A stretch of DNA of 64,000 nucleotides, from assembly GCA_027625095.1 (NCBI GenBank), contig JAQBXN010000010.1:46744-110743 (forward strand), written 5' to 3'. Both the position numbers and the translations under genes were made by a program. Shown here piece by piece: positions 44,361 through 52,688 of the stretch (its first letter is position 1; each line of letters begins with the position of its first letter). The notes beneath the pieces are model-generated. The model did not search any database, was not told the DNA's origin, and was given only the letters and a program-made list of their open reading frames with translations. The stretch comes from Planctomycetota bacterium (GTDB lineage: Bacteria; Planctomycetota; PUPC01; JACPCR01).

Positions 44361-45203
44361 TCAGAGGTTGATTTCGCCGGTGAAGACCTCGGTGGCGGGG
44401 CCGGTTTTGTAGATGCAGTTGTCTTCTTCAGACCACTCGATGTTGAGGTCGCCGCCTTTGAGATGGATGAGCGTGCTGCGGCCTGAGAGGCCGAGAAGAT
44501 TGGCGGCCACGCAGACGGCAGAGGCGCCGGTGCCGCATGCGAGGGTTTCGGCTGAGCCGCGTTCCCAGGTGCGCTGGTTGAGCTCGTTTTCGCCCTGCTG
44601 AACCACGAATTCCACGTTGATGCGCTTGGGGAAAAGGGAGTGGTGTTCGATTTCCGGACCGTATTTCTCGATCTCAAAGGCATCGAGATTCTCGTCAAGG
44701 AAGATCACGCAGTGGGGGTTGCCCATCGAGACGGCGGTGAATTCGAATTCTCGATCCTTGATCTTGAGCTTCTGATTCACGGCCCTTTCTTCGGCCGGGC
44801 CTGTCATCGGAATCTCGCCGCGGGTAAGTCTGGGCTCGCCCATATTGATCCTGGCGGTCGCGGCCAGCCCGTTGGCGCCAGGTGTGATTTCAACCGTCAG
44901 GATGCCGGCGCCAGTTTCGACTGGGAATGAGGTCTGCTCGACGATCTTTCTGTCAAATACGTACTTGCTGACACAGCGCAGCCCATTTCCACACATCTCT
45001 GCTTCAGAACCGTCGGCGTTGAACATTCTCATCCGAACCGCCGCTTTATCCGACGGGCCAATCAAGATGAGTCCATCGCCACCGATGCCGAAATGACGAT
45101 CTGATACCCGGATGGCGACCTCGGCTGGGTTTTCAACGGTTTCTTCAAAAAGGTTTACGTAAACATAATCGTTGCCGATGCCATGCATTTTGGTGAATTT
45201 CAT
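44361..45203 (-). CDS. dapF: Diaminopimelate epimerase
   Basis: A 280-residue enzyme. It starts FTKMHGIGNDYVYVN, and has the two catalytic cysteines in AEMCGNGLR (C71) and TLACGTGASA (C223), as well as IGGDGLILI. It converts LL- to meso-diaminopimelate in lysine and peptidoglycan synthesis, so the organism makes DAP-type peptidoglycan. No other dap gene is next to it. The stop abuts the remnant downstream. Confidence 0.96.
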   Translation of the reverse strand: MKFTKMHGIGNDYVYVNLFEETVENPAEVAIRVSDRHFGIGGDGLILIGPSDKAAVRMRMFNADGSEAEMCGNGLRCVSKYVFDRKIVEQTSFPVETGAGILTVEITPGANGLAATARINMGEPRLTRGEIPMTGPAEERAVNQKLKIKDREFEFTAVSMGNPHCVIFLDENLDAFEIEKYGPEIEHHSLFPKRINVEFVVQQGENELNQRTWERGSAETLACGTGASAVCVAANLLGLSGRSTLIHLKGGDLNIEWSEEDNCIYKTGPATEVFTGEINL

Positions 45204-45770
45204 AGTGCTTATCTCGGTGAAACGCGGGAGACAAAATAAGGCAAACCAATCAAGGGCGAACCAATCAAGGGCAGACTGATAAAGAGAAACCGATTAAAGG
45301 GCAGACTGATCTCAATACAAGCGTGGATAGCCCCGAAATAAACACCTGAAAAATCTCCAAACGGCTTGTAATTTGGTTCTGAGCTGTTCTAACAGGGTCT
45401 TGTGATCTCCCAGAATCACCCCCGTGGAGGCATTTCAAGTGAACAAAAGAGACCAGCGGATAATACGAAATCGGAAGCGAAAAGTGGAGCGGCGCCTTGA
45501 CCATTCGAGGGACTTTTGTCGTGAATTACCCATGATAACGTTACCGACCCTTCAATATAGTTACTTTGGAAATTCTGCGCGTCGGGCGTGTACTCCTGGT
45601 TAGACCAACGGATGGCAAACCGATACAACGGATGAAGAATTGGATCCAAAATCCACCCGTTGTATCTGTCTCTGCTCCCTCCGTTTTCTCCTGTCCCGCC
45701 TCGGAATACTTGAGCTTTTAACCGGCCCTCTTATTCGGCAGAAATAACCAAACCAATTGAAGATACCATC
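45204..45770. other. Long intergenic region with short direct repeats
   Basis: 567 bases between divergent genes without a convincing reading frame. At 45244-45310 there are three imperfect copies of AACCRATYAAGGGC, two of them extended by AGACTGAT (45259-45280 and 45288-45310). This could be an operator array for one of the flanking genes, or a leftover of a rearrangement at the boundary of the accessory region. No riboswitch was recognised. Confidence 0.5.
45244..45310. repeat. Short imperfect direct repeats upstream of dapF
   Basis: Copies begin at 45244, 45259 and 45288: AACCAATCAAGGGC twice, then AACCGATTAAAGGGC. The last two continue with AGACTGAT. They lie 40 to 110 bases upstream of the dapF start, a position that would fit binding sites or a small tandem array. 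Confidence 0.6.
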
Positions 45771-48206
45771 ATGACTTCAAGAAAGACTACAAAAGCTATT
45801 TTGGCCCTCGCGGCTTTGACAATAACTGGTCTCGTCCTTCCTGCCGCTGCGAGGGATATCCCGGCACAATTGCCCGCTCCGGACGGGAAAGCACCCGACA
45901 CCACCAAGCCGGTCAAGGTCTACATTCTGGCGGGGCAATCCAACATGGTGGGGATGGGCGATATCAGCGGCGCCAGGAATCGGTATACAGGTATCTACCT
46001 GACGACCGATGCTAATGCCCCCAAAGGCCAGATGTATGTTTACCGAGGGGGCTTATACAAGATCGGCGCTCATGCGGTTTACGCTTCGGCGGACACGAAA
46101 ACCACCGGTGGTGCTATCGTCTCGATCTATAAGGGAGCATACGATGTCAATGCCGATTACGAGAAGCTCAAGCCGGTCGAGACCGTCACGGTTGCTCTTG
46201 GCACTGTACAGGACTCACTTCCAACTATTGACGGCCCACACACCCAAGTGGTCAGAGGCTGGATCGATGTGCCGGAATCCGGAACTTACAGCCTGAACGC
46301 TGGCTTCGGCGACAGCGCCTGCAACATCACGGCTCTGGGTGGGCAGGTGGTTTATCAGAAGAGTCCGGGCGGGCAGGCGGTGCGACAGAATGTTGAGCTC
46401 ATTGCGGGCAGGCCCTATCCGATCCGCATTACCTATTTCAAAGGAGGCTCGGCCGCGTTTTGGATGAGCCAGCAGAATCTTCTTGGTAAGGGCGACCTGG
46501 AAACCGTGACGAAGCAGGACAAGAAGTTTCCGTATCTCGTCGATGTCGAGGGAAAATGGACGGTTCGCAATGATGTCTATTTCCAGGAAGCCCGGATTGC
46601 TGCGGACGGAAGGGGCTGCCCTCTGAGCGCAACTTCGAATGGCAAGGCTATTGGCCCCGAGCTTGGCTTTGGCTATGTAATGGGCACCTTCCACGACGAG
46701 CAGGTGCTGCTCATCAAAACTTCCATGGGCAACCGTTCCCTGGGTTTCGATTTCCGCCCGCCGTCGAGTGGCCGCAACGCTCCGGACAACAAGTATGAGT
46801 CGCTTGAGTATAGCTTGATGGTCGAAGGCGTCCGTAAGACCTTGGACAAGATTGCCGAGATCGTGCCGGGCTACAATGGGCAAGGCTACGAGATCGCTGG
46901 CTTTGCCTGGTGGCAGGGCCACAAGGACAGCGGTTCCGAGGAAACGATTGCGGAGTACGAGAAGAACCTGGTCAACCTGATTAACGATGTGCGCAAGGAA
47001 TTCAAGGCGCCGAAGATGCCTGCCGTCGTAGCCACGGTTGGTTTCGGTGGACACAACATGCCTGACAAGTTCCTGAGGATTCTGAACGCGCAGATGGCCG
47101 TCGGGGACCCGAAGAAGCATCCGGAATTCGACGGAACAGTGCGCTCGGTGGACATCCGCGATTTCTGGAGAGAGGTCGATGATTCACCAGCAAATCAGGA
47201 CTATCACTACAATCGCAACGCCGAGACCTATCTGCTGGTCGGCGATGCCCTTGGCAGGGCCATGGTCGAGTTGATACAGGGGAAGAAATCCGAGTCTGTC
47301 CCACCGGCACCACCGGCCAGGCAGCAAGCAGTTGCTCAGCAGGCGGATCTTGAACAACCAGATCAGAGAGCGAAGGCGCTGGCGGCGCTGGCGCCGATCA
47401 TTATGGACGGGATGATTCCCGAGTTCGTTGGCAAGAACCACGCGGCACTGCTGAGTGAATCAAACGCGGAAAAGGGCAAGCGGGTGTCACCGTTTCTAAA
47501 CGACACGACGTACGGGTTGACCGAGTTCTACCGGCAGGCTGGGGACCATAAGTATGACTGGCACGCATTCGGCCCGGACCTCAAGAATCTGAAGTGGGGT
47601 TACTACAGCTTCGACCCACAAGAGAAGAAGCCCAGGGATCAAGGCGGCCCCCGTTTTCGCAAGGTGACCTACCCTGAGGGGATGACGAATTGGTTTGCGG
47701 TCGACTTTGATGCGGCCAAGGCTGGCTGGAAGAGCGGTCTGCCGCCCTTCGGTCAGTTTGGCGGCAAGCTGGAGAAGCCGGAGAGTGCCTGCTCGGCACC
47801 TTTTTGCGGCTGCAGCTCCCCGTTCAGATCCTTGTGGGAGAAAGAGGTCCTGCTGCTTCGCGGCACCTTTGAAATCCCCACGCTCAAGGAGGGACACCGC
47901 TACCGGCTCGTAGTTGGAGGCAGTGCGCACGTGAATGCCGGTGAAGGCTACGCCATCTATGTCAACGGCAAGCAGTTAATCGAGTATCCCAATGGCGTCG
48001 GTAAAAGAGAGGGCGGACAACCACGCGGTGCCTTTATCGACAAAGACTTTGTCAAAGAATTCCAGGGCGGGAAGGTGACCCTCGCGGCTACAAGCTTCTT
48101 GAAGTACTACCACCCAAGCCAGAAAAGTATTCCAGCACAAGGGCATTTCGACCTTTGGCTGGAGGAGATGAAGATCCCGCCGCTGGGCCATGTTGAGGTC
48201 AAATGA
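45771..48206 (+). CDS. Sialate O-acetylesterase-like SGNH hydrolase with inserted beta domain
   Basis: An 811-residue exported protein. Signal peptide: AILALAALTITGLVLPAAA. The SASA/DUF303 SGNH domain starts at VKVYILAGQSNMVGMG with nucleophile S57 and continues at LLIKTSMGNRSLGFDF, FAWWQGHKDSGSE, and HYNRNAETYLLVGDAL with the catalytic His. Between block I and the rest, residues about 90-255 hold a PA14-like beta insertion (RGWIDVPESGTYSLNAGFGD). The C-terminal 270 residues form another beta domain (YRLVVGGSAHVNAGEGY). It probably removes acetyl groups from glycans outside the cytosol. Confidence 0.88.
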   Translation: MTSRKTTKAILALAALTITGLVLPAAARDIPAQLPAPDGKAPDTTKPVKVYILAGQSNMVGMGDISGARNRYTGIYLTTDANAPKGQMYVYRGGLYKIGAHAVYASADTKTTGGAIVSIYKGAYDVNADYEKLKPVETVTVALGTVQDSLPTIDGPHTQVVRGWIDVPESGTYSLNAGFGDSACNITALGGQVVYQKSPGGQAVRQNVELIAGRPYPIRITYFKGGSAAFWMSQQNLLGKGDLETVTKQDKKFPYLVDVEGKWTVRNDVYFQEARIAADGRGCPLSATSNGKAIGPELGFGYVMGTFHDEQVLLIKTSMGNRSLGFDFRPPSSGRNAPDNKYESLEYSLMVEGVRKTLDKIAEIVPGYNGQGYEIAGFAWWQGHKDSGSEETIAEYEKNLVNLINDVRKEFKAPKMPAVVATVGFGGHNMPDKFLRILNAQMAVGDPKKHPEFDGTVRSVDIRDFWREVDDSPANQDYHYNRNAETYLLVGDALGRAMVELIQGKKSESVPPAPPARQQAVAQQADLEQPDQRAKALAALAPIIMDGMIPEFVGKNHAALLSESNAEKGKRVSPFLNDTTYGLTEFYRQAGDHKYDWHAFGPDLKNLKWGYYSFDPQEKKPRDQGGPRFRKVTYPEGMTNWFAVDFDAAKAGWKSGLPPFGQFGGKLEKPESACSAPFCGCSSPFRSLWEKEVLLLRGTFEIPTLKEGHRYRLVVGGSAHVNAGEGYAIYVNGKQLIEYPNGVGKREGGQPRGAFIDKDFVKEFQGGKVTLAATSFLKYYHPSQKSIPAQGHFDLWLEEMKIPPLGHVEVK

Positions 48207-48289
48207 TCAGATCTCTTGTCAAAATTTCTGGTTGCGGCCACGAGGCAGAAGTAGGATGAATATTCACAGAACAGAATGAATTTATTGAA

Positions 48290-48302
48290 AGGAGGCAAAG
48301 TT
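48290..48302 (+). promoter_or_regulatory. Strong ribosome binding site
   Basis: AAAGGAGGCAAAGTT is directly followed by ATG at 48303, a near-perfect Shine-Dalgarno match with proper spacing. It decides the start of the second esterase gene in favour of 48303 over the upstream in-frame codon at 48276. Confidence 0.85.
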
Positions 48303-49382
48303 ATGAACAGAAAAATATTATCGAGTGTGGTATGTCTGCTGGCGGTGACGCTAATTGGCATCACCAATTTTGCGACCGCAGAGAACACCAATTTCGATCC
48401 TAAACAGCAATTACCGGATCCGGATGGTAAAGCCGCTGATACCGGCAAATCGGTGAAGGTCTTCATCCTGATGGGCCAATCCAACATGCTGGGCTTCGGC
48501 CGGATCGGCCCGGAGGACAAGAACGGAACGCTTACTTATCTCACTAAGAAGGAAGACAAGTATTCCCATCTTGTAGGCGCCGACGGAAACTGGACGGAAA
48601 GAAAGGATGTTAGAAACGTACATGTTATGAATGGCAGAGATATGAAAAATGAGTGGCTCACTGTAAGGGGAAATCATATTGGCCCTGATTTGCAGTTTGG
48701 GCATATCATGGGCCACGTCCTTGATGAACCGGTACTCATCCTCAAGGCCTGTATTGGTAATAGAAGTCTGGGTTGGGATCTTCTTCCACCTGGAAGCAAA
48801 CAGTTCGAGTTCGAGGGCAAGATCTATGCTGGGTATAAGGAATCTCCCTTGTCATGGGACAAAGGCACGGATCCGAAACCGATCAACTGGTATGCCGGCA
48901 AGCAGTACGACACGGATACAACCGACGCCAAGAACGTGTTAACGAATCTCGACAAGTATTATCCGGGTGCCAAGAGCTACGAGGTGGCCGGATTCGTCTT
49001 CTGGCAGGGCCACAAGGACCAGAACGCCGCACATGCCAGCCGTTACGAACAGAACCTGGTGCACTTCATCAAAACGCTACGCGAGGAATTCGACGCGCCT
49101 GACGCCAAGTTTGTGCTGGCGACGATTGCCTTCGAGGGCGACAAGCTGGCAGGACATGGCTTGACGGTCGCCAACGCCCAGCTCGCCGTGAGCGGAGAGA
49201 AGGGCAAGTATCCGGAATTTAAAGACAACGTAAAGGCCATCGATGCACGTCCGTATTGGCGAGACAAAGCCGTCTCCCCGAGTGGTGCTGGCTACCATTA
49301 CAACCACAACGCCGAAACGTATATGGAAGTCGGCAATGAGCTTGGCTGGGCCATGGCGGAGTTGCTGAAGAACAAGAATTAA
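48303..49382 (+). CDS. Sialate O-acetylesterase-like SGNH hydrolase
   Basis: A 359-residue exported protein with signal peptide (ILSSVVCLLAVTLIGITNFA) and a simple SASA domain: VKVFILMGQSNMLGFG with nucleophile S60, PVLILKACIGNRSLGWDL, FVFWQGHKDQNAA, and HYNHNAETYMEVGNELG carrying the His. It is a paralogue of the preceding gene without the inserted and C-terminal domains; the shared LPxPDGKAxDT linker shows common origin. Probably acts on acetylated glycans in the periplasm. Confidence 0.9.
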   Translation: MNRKILSSVVCLLAVTLIGITNFATAENTNFDPKQQLPDPDGKAADTGKSVKVFILMGQSNMLGFGRIGPEDKNGTLTYLTKKEDKYSHLVGADGNWTERKDVRNVHVMNGRDMKNEWLTVRGNHIGPDLQFGHIMGHVLDEPVLILKACIGNRSLGWDLLPPGSKQFEFEGKIYAGYKESPLSWDKGTDPKPINWYAGKQYDTDTTDAKNVLTNLDKYYPGAKSYEVAGFVFWQGHKDQNAAHASRYEQNLVHFIKTLREEFDAPDAKFVLATIAFEGDKLAGHGLTVANAQLAVSGEKGKYPEFKDNVKAIDARPYWRDKAVSPSGAGYHYNHNAETYMEVGNELGWAMAELLKNKN

Positions 49383-49389
49383 AGGTGCG

Positions 49390-50226
49390 ATGTTTGTGAC
49401 AACCGAGTCTGATTCGCTCTTCCGTCTGTCCGGGCCATCTCAGGCAGATATCGATTCTTTTCAGGACTATGGCCACATCGTTTTTCAGGACGTTCTCACG
49501 GAAGATGCGAGAGAAAACCTGATCGATGAAGTAACCCAACTCGAAGGAGCGCGCCAGTTCATCGAAGGGTTGGAGCACCAGAGCGAACCGAGAAGTTATT
49601 TTGTTCGCCCTTGGAACGATCGGGGGCCATACAGCGACAGACTGATTGATGACCCGTTCATTACGGCTCTGTTATGCTCCACCATCGGGGACGACTATCA
49701 CTTCTGCCATTCTGCGTACAACATCGCTCCGCCCGGCATCGGCGAACTCCCCTATCACCAGGATCATCATCATTGGAAGCACGAGAACCCGGTCAACCTC
49801 GCCGAACGGGACAAGTATTATGTTCAGATTCTCTATTATCCGAATGGTTTCCAGCTTGGGGATCGCAGCCTCAAAGTTATCCCCGGCAGCCATCGAGTGG
49901 CACCGACCGGGGAGGCAACGCCTGAGCGGATGCTGGCGGGGGAGTTCGACGGGGAGGCGGAATGCAAACTGAAAGAGAAACGGCTCTCATTACCCCCGGG
50001 GAGTATGGTTTACATCAACGCCCGAATGTTCCATGCAGCCGAGGCAAAGCCCTTAGACTCGCCGCAAAGGTACCGCATCTTTACCATTGACATATTTAAA
50101 GAGGCAGGCCCGCCCCACCGTTTCACCCAGGAGATTCCTGAAGAATGGCTCGCAGGTGCTTCCCCGGAGAGGAAGAAACTATTCATGCGCGACCCATACA
50201 CCGAAGGATGCTGGAACGCGCAATAG
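49390..50226 (+). CDS. Phytanoyl-CoA dioxygenase (PhyH) family protein
   Basis: A 278-residue Fe(II)/2-oxoglutarate dioxygenase, starting 7 bases after the esterase stop. All expected ligands are present: H123-x-D125 in LPYHQDHHHW, the distal H215 in ARMFHAAEA, and R229 in RYRIFTID for oxoglutarate; IPGSHR is also typical. It differs from the homologue at 3327, which lacks the Asp. Its frame runs to the stop at 50226, after which broken genes begin. Substrate unknown; cytosolic. Confidence 0.9.
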   Translation: MFVTTESDSLFRLSGPSQADIDSFQDYGHIVFQDVLTEDARENLIDEVTQLEGARQFIEGLEHQSEPRSYFVRPWNDRGPYSDRLIDDPFITALLCSTIGDDYHFCHSAYNIAPPGIGELPYHQDHHHWKHENPVNLAERDKYYVQILYYPNGFQLGDRSLKVIPGSHRVAPTGEATPERMLAGEFDGEAECKLKEKRLSLPPGSMVYINARMFHAAEAKPLDSPQRYRIFTIDIFKEAGPPHRFTQEIPEEWLAGASPERKKLFMRDPYTEGCWNAQ

Positions 50227-50238
50227 CGTGTTCCCGTC

Positions 50239-50630
50239 CTGCCGGCAAGAACGAGAAGCTGCCCGGGCTCATCATCGACATCCAGGAACGGTGCGTCGAT
50301 ATCGAGGGTGTTGTCAGCCTCGACAAAGGATTGCTTGAATTGATCGCCTGCACGAAGGGCAGCAAAGAGCACGAGTCGATTATCACTGTCATGGCCAGGC
50401 CGCTGCACATCCACACGGCTTTGTTGGTCCTGGGTGCCCGCAACGGCAATCCCGCGATGCACAGGCAAGTCGGCGAGCAAGACAAGCAGTGGATTTATGT
50501 CCCGCCGCGGGGCGACTCTGTAGAGGTCTACCTCGTCTTCGAAAACAAAGAGGGAAAGAGCGTCGAGCTCCCCATCAATGATTTTGTCGTCCGGGCTGAG
50601 AACGGGCATGACGGGTTCGCCGCGGACTAG
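50239..50630 (+). pseudogene. YdjY domain gene fragment
   Basis: The frame contains the YdjY core: LPGLIIDIQERCVDIEGVVS, LDKGLLELIACTKGSKEHES and IHTALLVLGARNGNPAMH, as in the intact paralogue at 52689 (KKGILEYLVC, EHESIF). There is no signal peptide, and upstream the frame just runs into the dioxygenase gene in another phase. The product stops after INDFVVRAENGHDG, so the FSGSQVL-type C-terminal part of the paralogue is missing as well. I call it a gene truncated at both ends. Confidence 0.7.
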
Positions 50631-50640
50631 GGAGACGGTG

Positions 50641-50985
50641 ACAAAGAGGACGCTGGCATGGAAAATAAATTCCCGCCAGACGATCGACGAATTCAGGCTG
50701 GACAAAAAGATGGAAACGCGCAGCGCCAACCTCAAAGGGATTATTTTCAAAGACGGTGGCCGTACCAATTCCAAGACCCTGATCTGGTCCGGCGAAACGC
50801 TCATGGATCTCGATCTCTACCAGGCGCTCAAGGTCACTCCAACAACCATCGACGGCGGCAATTACCTGTTCACCGGCCATGGCGAATTCTCTTATGCTGT
50901 TTTATCGAGGCCGGCGGCAATTCGGATAACCATCAAGCTCAAGGCGAGTACTTGGATGACCTGGCAAGGCCAAGTCTGAGGGAAA
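50641..50985 (+). pseudogene. C-terminal fragment of an exported protein gene
   Basis: The frame shows SRQTIDEFRLDKKMETRSAN, LKGIIFKDGGRTNSKTLIWS, ETLMDLDLYQALKVTPTTID and GGNYLF; this resembles the C-terminal end of glycan-related exported proteins of Lentisphaerota-like bacteria, where YLF is followed by IEAGG. Here FIEAGGNS appears about 40 bases later in another frame (50908 onward), so a frameshift has occurred. No start or ribosome site is seen. Confidence 0.5.
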
Positions 50986-50990
50986 GTCCT

Positions 50991-51079
50991 TTGGCCGAAG
51001 GCCAACTTCACCGTAGCCTGGGGCAACGCCCCAGGAAAAGAGAACGAACAAGTACCATTGGCCGAAGGCCATAATCACC
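50991..51079 (+). repeat. Composite REP-like repeat, left copy
   Basis: An 89-base unit: TTGGCCGAAGGCCAA (50991-51005), a strong hairpin CCTGGGGCAACGCCCCAGG (51017-51035), a variable spacer, and a second TTGGCCGAAGGCCAT (51058-51072) ending ATAATCACC. It aligns without gaps to the reverse complement of 51719-51807, the hairpins being nearly identical and the spacer not. Confidence 0.9.
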
Positions 51080-51086
51080 ATCATCC

Positions 51087-51101
51087 TGACGCATTGCGTC
51101 A
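51087..51101. repeat. Perfect palindrome before transposase gene
   Basis: TGACGC-ATT-GCGTCA is a perfect 6-base-stem inverted repeat 14 bases before the transposase ATG. IS200/IS605 elements often have hairpins near the ends that TnpA recognises or that limit translation; either role fits its place. Confidence 0.6.
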
Positions 51102-51114
51102 CGAAAGGAATTTC

Positions 51115-51567
51115 ATGTCCCTATCTCTTACACGGCTCTACGCCCACCTAATCTTCAGCACTAAAAACCGACACCCATCCCTTGATGACGAAATACGACC
51201 TCGCGTTCATGCCTACCTCGCAACGATTATTCGAGGCATGGAATCTCCTTATGTTGTAGTTGGAGGTGTCGCTGACCATGTGCACATTCTCTTCGACATG
51301 GGCAAGATGCACGCGCCCGTCAAATTCGTGGAGCAAGTGAAGAGGGAGTCGTCCAAATTCGTGAAGAAGCTGGGAGCAAAATACCAGGACTTCTATTGGT
51401 AACGGGGATACGGGATGTTTTCCGTCAGCCCTACACATCTGGCGAATGTCGAAGAGTACGTTCGCAATCAGGATGAACATCACAAAAAGAAATCATTTCA
51501 GGAAGAGTTTCGAGAGCTTTTGAGGCGATACGGAATCGAATTCAATGAGGAGTATCTATGGGATTGA
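51115..51567 (+). pseudogene. IS200/RAYT-like Y1 transposase with in-frame stop
   Basis: GAAAGGA precedes the ATG at 51115. The frame reads TRLYAHLIFSTKNRHPSL, GGVADHVHILFDM (the HUH histidines H-x-H), VKRESSKFVKKL and DFYW, then TAA at 51400-51402, then in the same frame RGYGMFSVSPTHLANVEEYV, RNQDEHHKKKSFQEEFRELL, ending LWD-stop at 51567. Family members have Q where the stop is (CAA to TAA). The catalytic Tyr expected in VEEYVRNQ is behind the stop, so the short product should be inactive. Confidence 0.88.
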
Positions 51568-51614
51568 AAGTAGGTAGGCCAGATACTCGGAAGCAGATTT
51601 TCAAACACGGGGCC

Positions 51615-51655
51615 GGATCGCGTCAAGTTGGCCGAAGGCCAACAAGACGCGATCC
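51615..51655. repeat. Long near-perfect hairpin
   Basis: Arms GGATCGCGTC (51615-51624) and GACGCGATCC (51646-51655) enclose TTGGCCGAAGGCCAA (51628-51642), giving a 41-base hairpin with almost continuous pairing. It is inside the right flank of the transposase, next to another smaller palindrome, GTTGGC-TGAAT-GCCAAC, at 51692-51708. Confidence 0.85.
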
Positions 51656-51718
51656 TGTGGTATCACCCCAGGATCAGAAGGGCCCAGACACGTTGGCTGA
51701 ATGCCAACTTCATCTGAG

Positions 51719-51807
51719 GGTGAATATGGCCTTTGGCCAATATCACGCGTTGCTTCCTTATACTTGGGGCGTTGCCCCAGGCTGCGGTAACCATGGCCTT
51801 CGGCCAT
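51719..51807 (-). repeat. Composite REP-like repeat, right copy (inverted)
   Basis: Read on the minus strand from 51807: ATGGCCGAAGGCCAT, then CCTGGGGCAACGCCCCAAG, a spacer, and TTGGCCAAAGGCCAT ending ATTCACC. Same 89-base order and spacing as the left copy. Together they bracket the transposase remnant as inverted repeats. Confidence 0.88.
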
Positions 51808-51874
51808 AAAGACAAGCTGAACACAAACCGTGATGGAATCGACAACCGCACCTCACGCACTGCTATAGAAAAAA

Positions 51875-52687
51875 ATGAACCACGAACCTTCCGGCGAATA
51901 TTACGACTACACCAAGACCATGAAGCCCGAGCGGCCGTGGCTCGTCCAATGGGACCAAAGTCTGGTCTACCGGATCATGCATGCCTTGCGAGGCCGGGAT
52001 GGCAAAATCGACGAGCTCTTCGTGGCATTTGAGCAGGCTCTGGAAGTGATCAAGCGCGTGTATCACCTCACCTGCGGCGTGCAGCAGATCGTCTTCCTGA
52101 CCGGATGGCAGTTCGAAGGGCACGATTCCAAGTATCCCTCCTGGGCCGAGGTCAACCGTCATCTCAAGCGCGCCTGCGACGAAACGGCTCTCGACAGCCT
52201 GCGCTGGCTCATCCGCGAAGCGCGACAATACAACTGCATCGCAACGCTGCATATCAATATGTTCGATGCCTATGCGGACAGTCCCCTCTTTCAGGAGTAT
52301 CTCGAGAAGGACATCATCGCCAAGGACAAGGACGGCCAGCCCATCATCGGGAACGAATGGTGGGGCATGGACTGTTACCACGTCAGCTACACCCAGGAGT
52401 GGAAGCACGGACTGGCGCAGAAGCGCATCGACGACCAGCAGATGGTGGACGGCTCCGACCTCTGCATCCCAGCCTGCTGGTGCGAAGACAAAGCCCTGAT
52501 CGCCTACAGCAAAGACGGCTGCGACAGCAAAACTTGGGAACTATCGCCGGACTGGAAGGCTTTCGAACAGGTCAAGCTGTCAAGAATCACTTTGCATGGA
52601 CACGAGGCGATTGGCGAAGCTAAAGTCGTGGACGTAAAGATCACCCTCAGCCTTGGCAAAGGCGAAGCATTGAAGATTAGTGCCTAA
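51875..52687 (+). CDS. Endo-alpha-N-acetylgalactosaminidase-like protein, internally deleted
   Basis: A 270-residue product. Residues about 12-185 (RPWLVQWDQSLVYRIM, QIVFLTGWQFEGHDSKYPSW, SLHIN-like IATLHINMFDAYAD, NEWWGMDCYHVSYTQEWK) resemble the start of the catalytic barrel of endo-alpha-N-acetylgalactosaminidase-like glycosidases. After KRID at about 190 it jumps to DGSDLCIPACWCEDKALIAY and ITLHGHEAIGEAKVVD, the C-terminal beta domain of the same family. From family knowledge the barrel centre with the catalytic acids is missing, although the frame is kept. Likely inactive; no signal peptide. Confidence 0.65.
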   Translation: MNHEPSGEYYDYTKTMKPERPWLVQWDQSLVYRIMHALRGRDGKIDELFVAFEQALEVIKRVYHLTCGVQQIVFLTGWQFEGHDSKYPSWAEVNRHLKRACDETALDSLRWLIREARQYNCIATLHINMFDAYADSPLFQEYLEKDIIAKDKDGQPIIGNEWWGMDCYHVSYTQEWKHGLAQKRIDDQQMVDGSDLCIPACWCEDKALIAYSKDGCDSKTWELSPDWKAFEQVKLSRITLHGHEAIGEAKVVDVKITLSLGKGEALKISA

Positions 52688-52688
52688 G

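Noticed and set aside
46215..47120. 301-codon minus-strand open frame
   Set aside because: Antisense to the esterase with intact SGNH motifs; a product of codon bias.
50578..51074. Two overlapping plus-strand open frames taken as intact genes
   Set aside because: Neither has a start signal, and protein-like similarity switches between the frames, so a frameshifted remnant is the better explanation.
51558..51860. Small open frames on both strands over the right repeat
   Set aside because: They are translations of the REP-like palindromes; such spurious products recur wherever these repeats occur.
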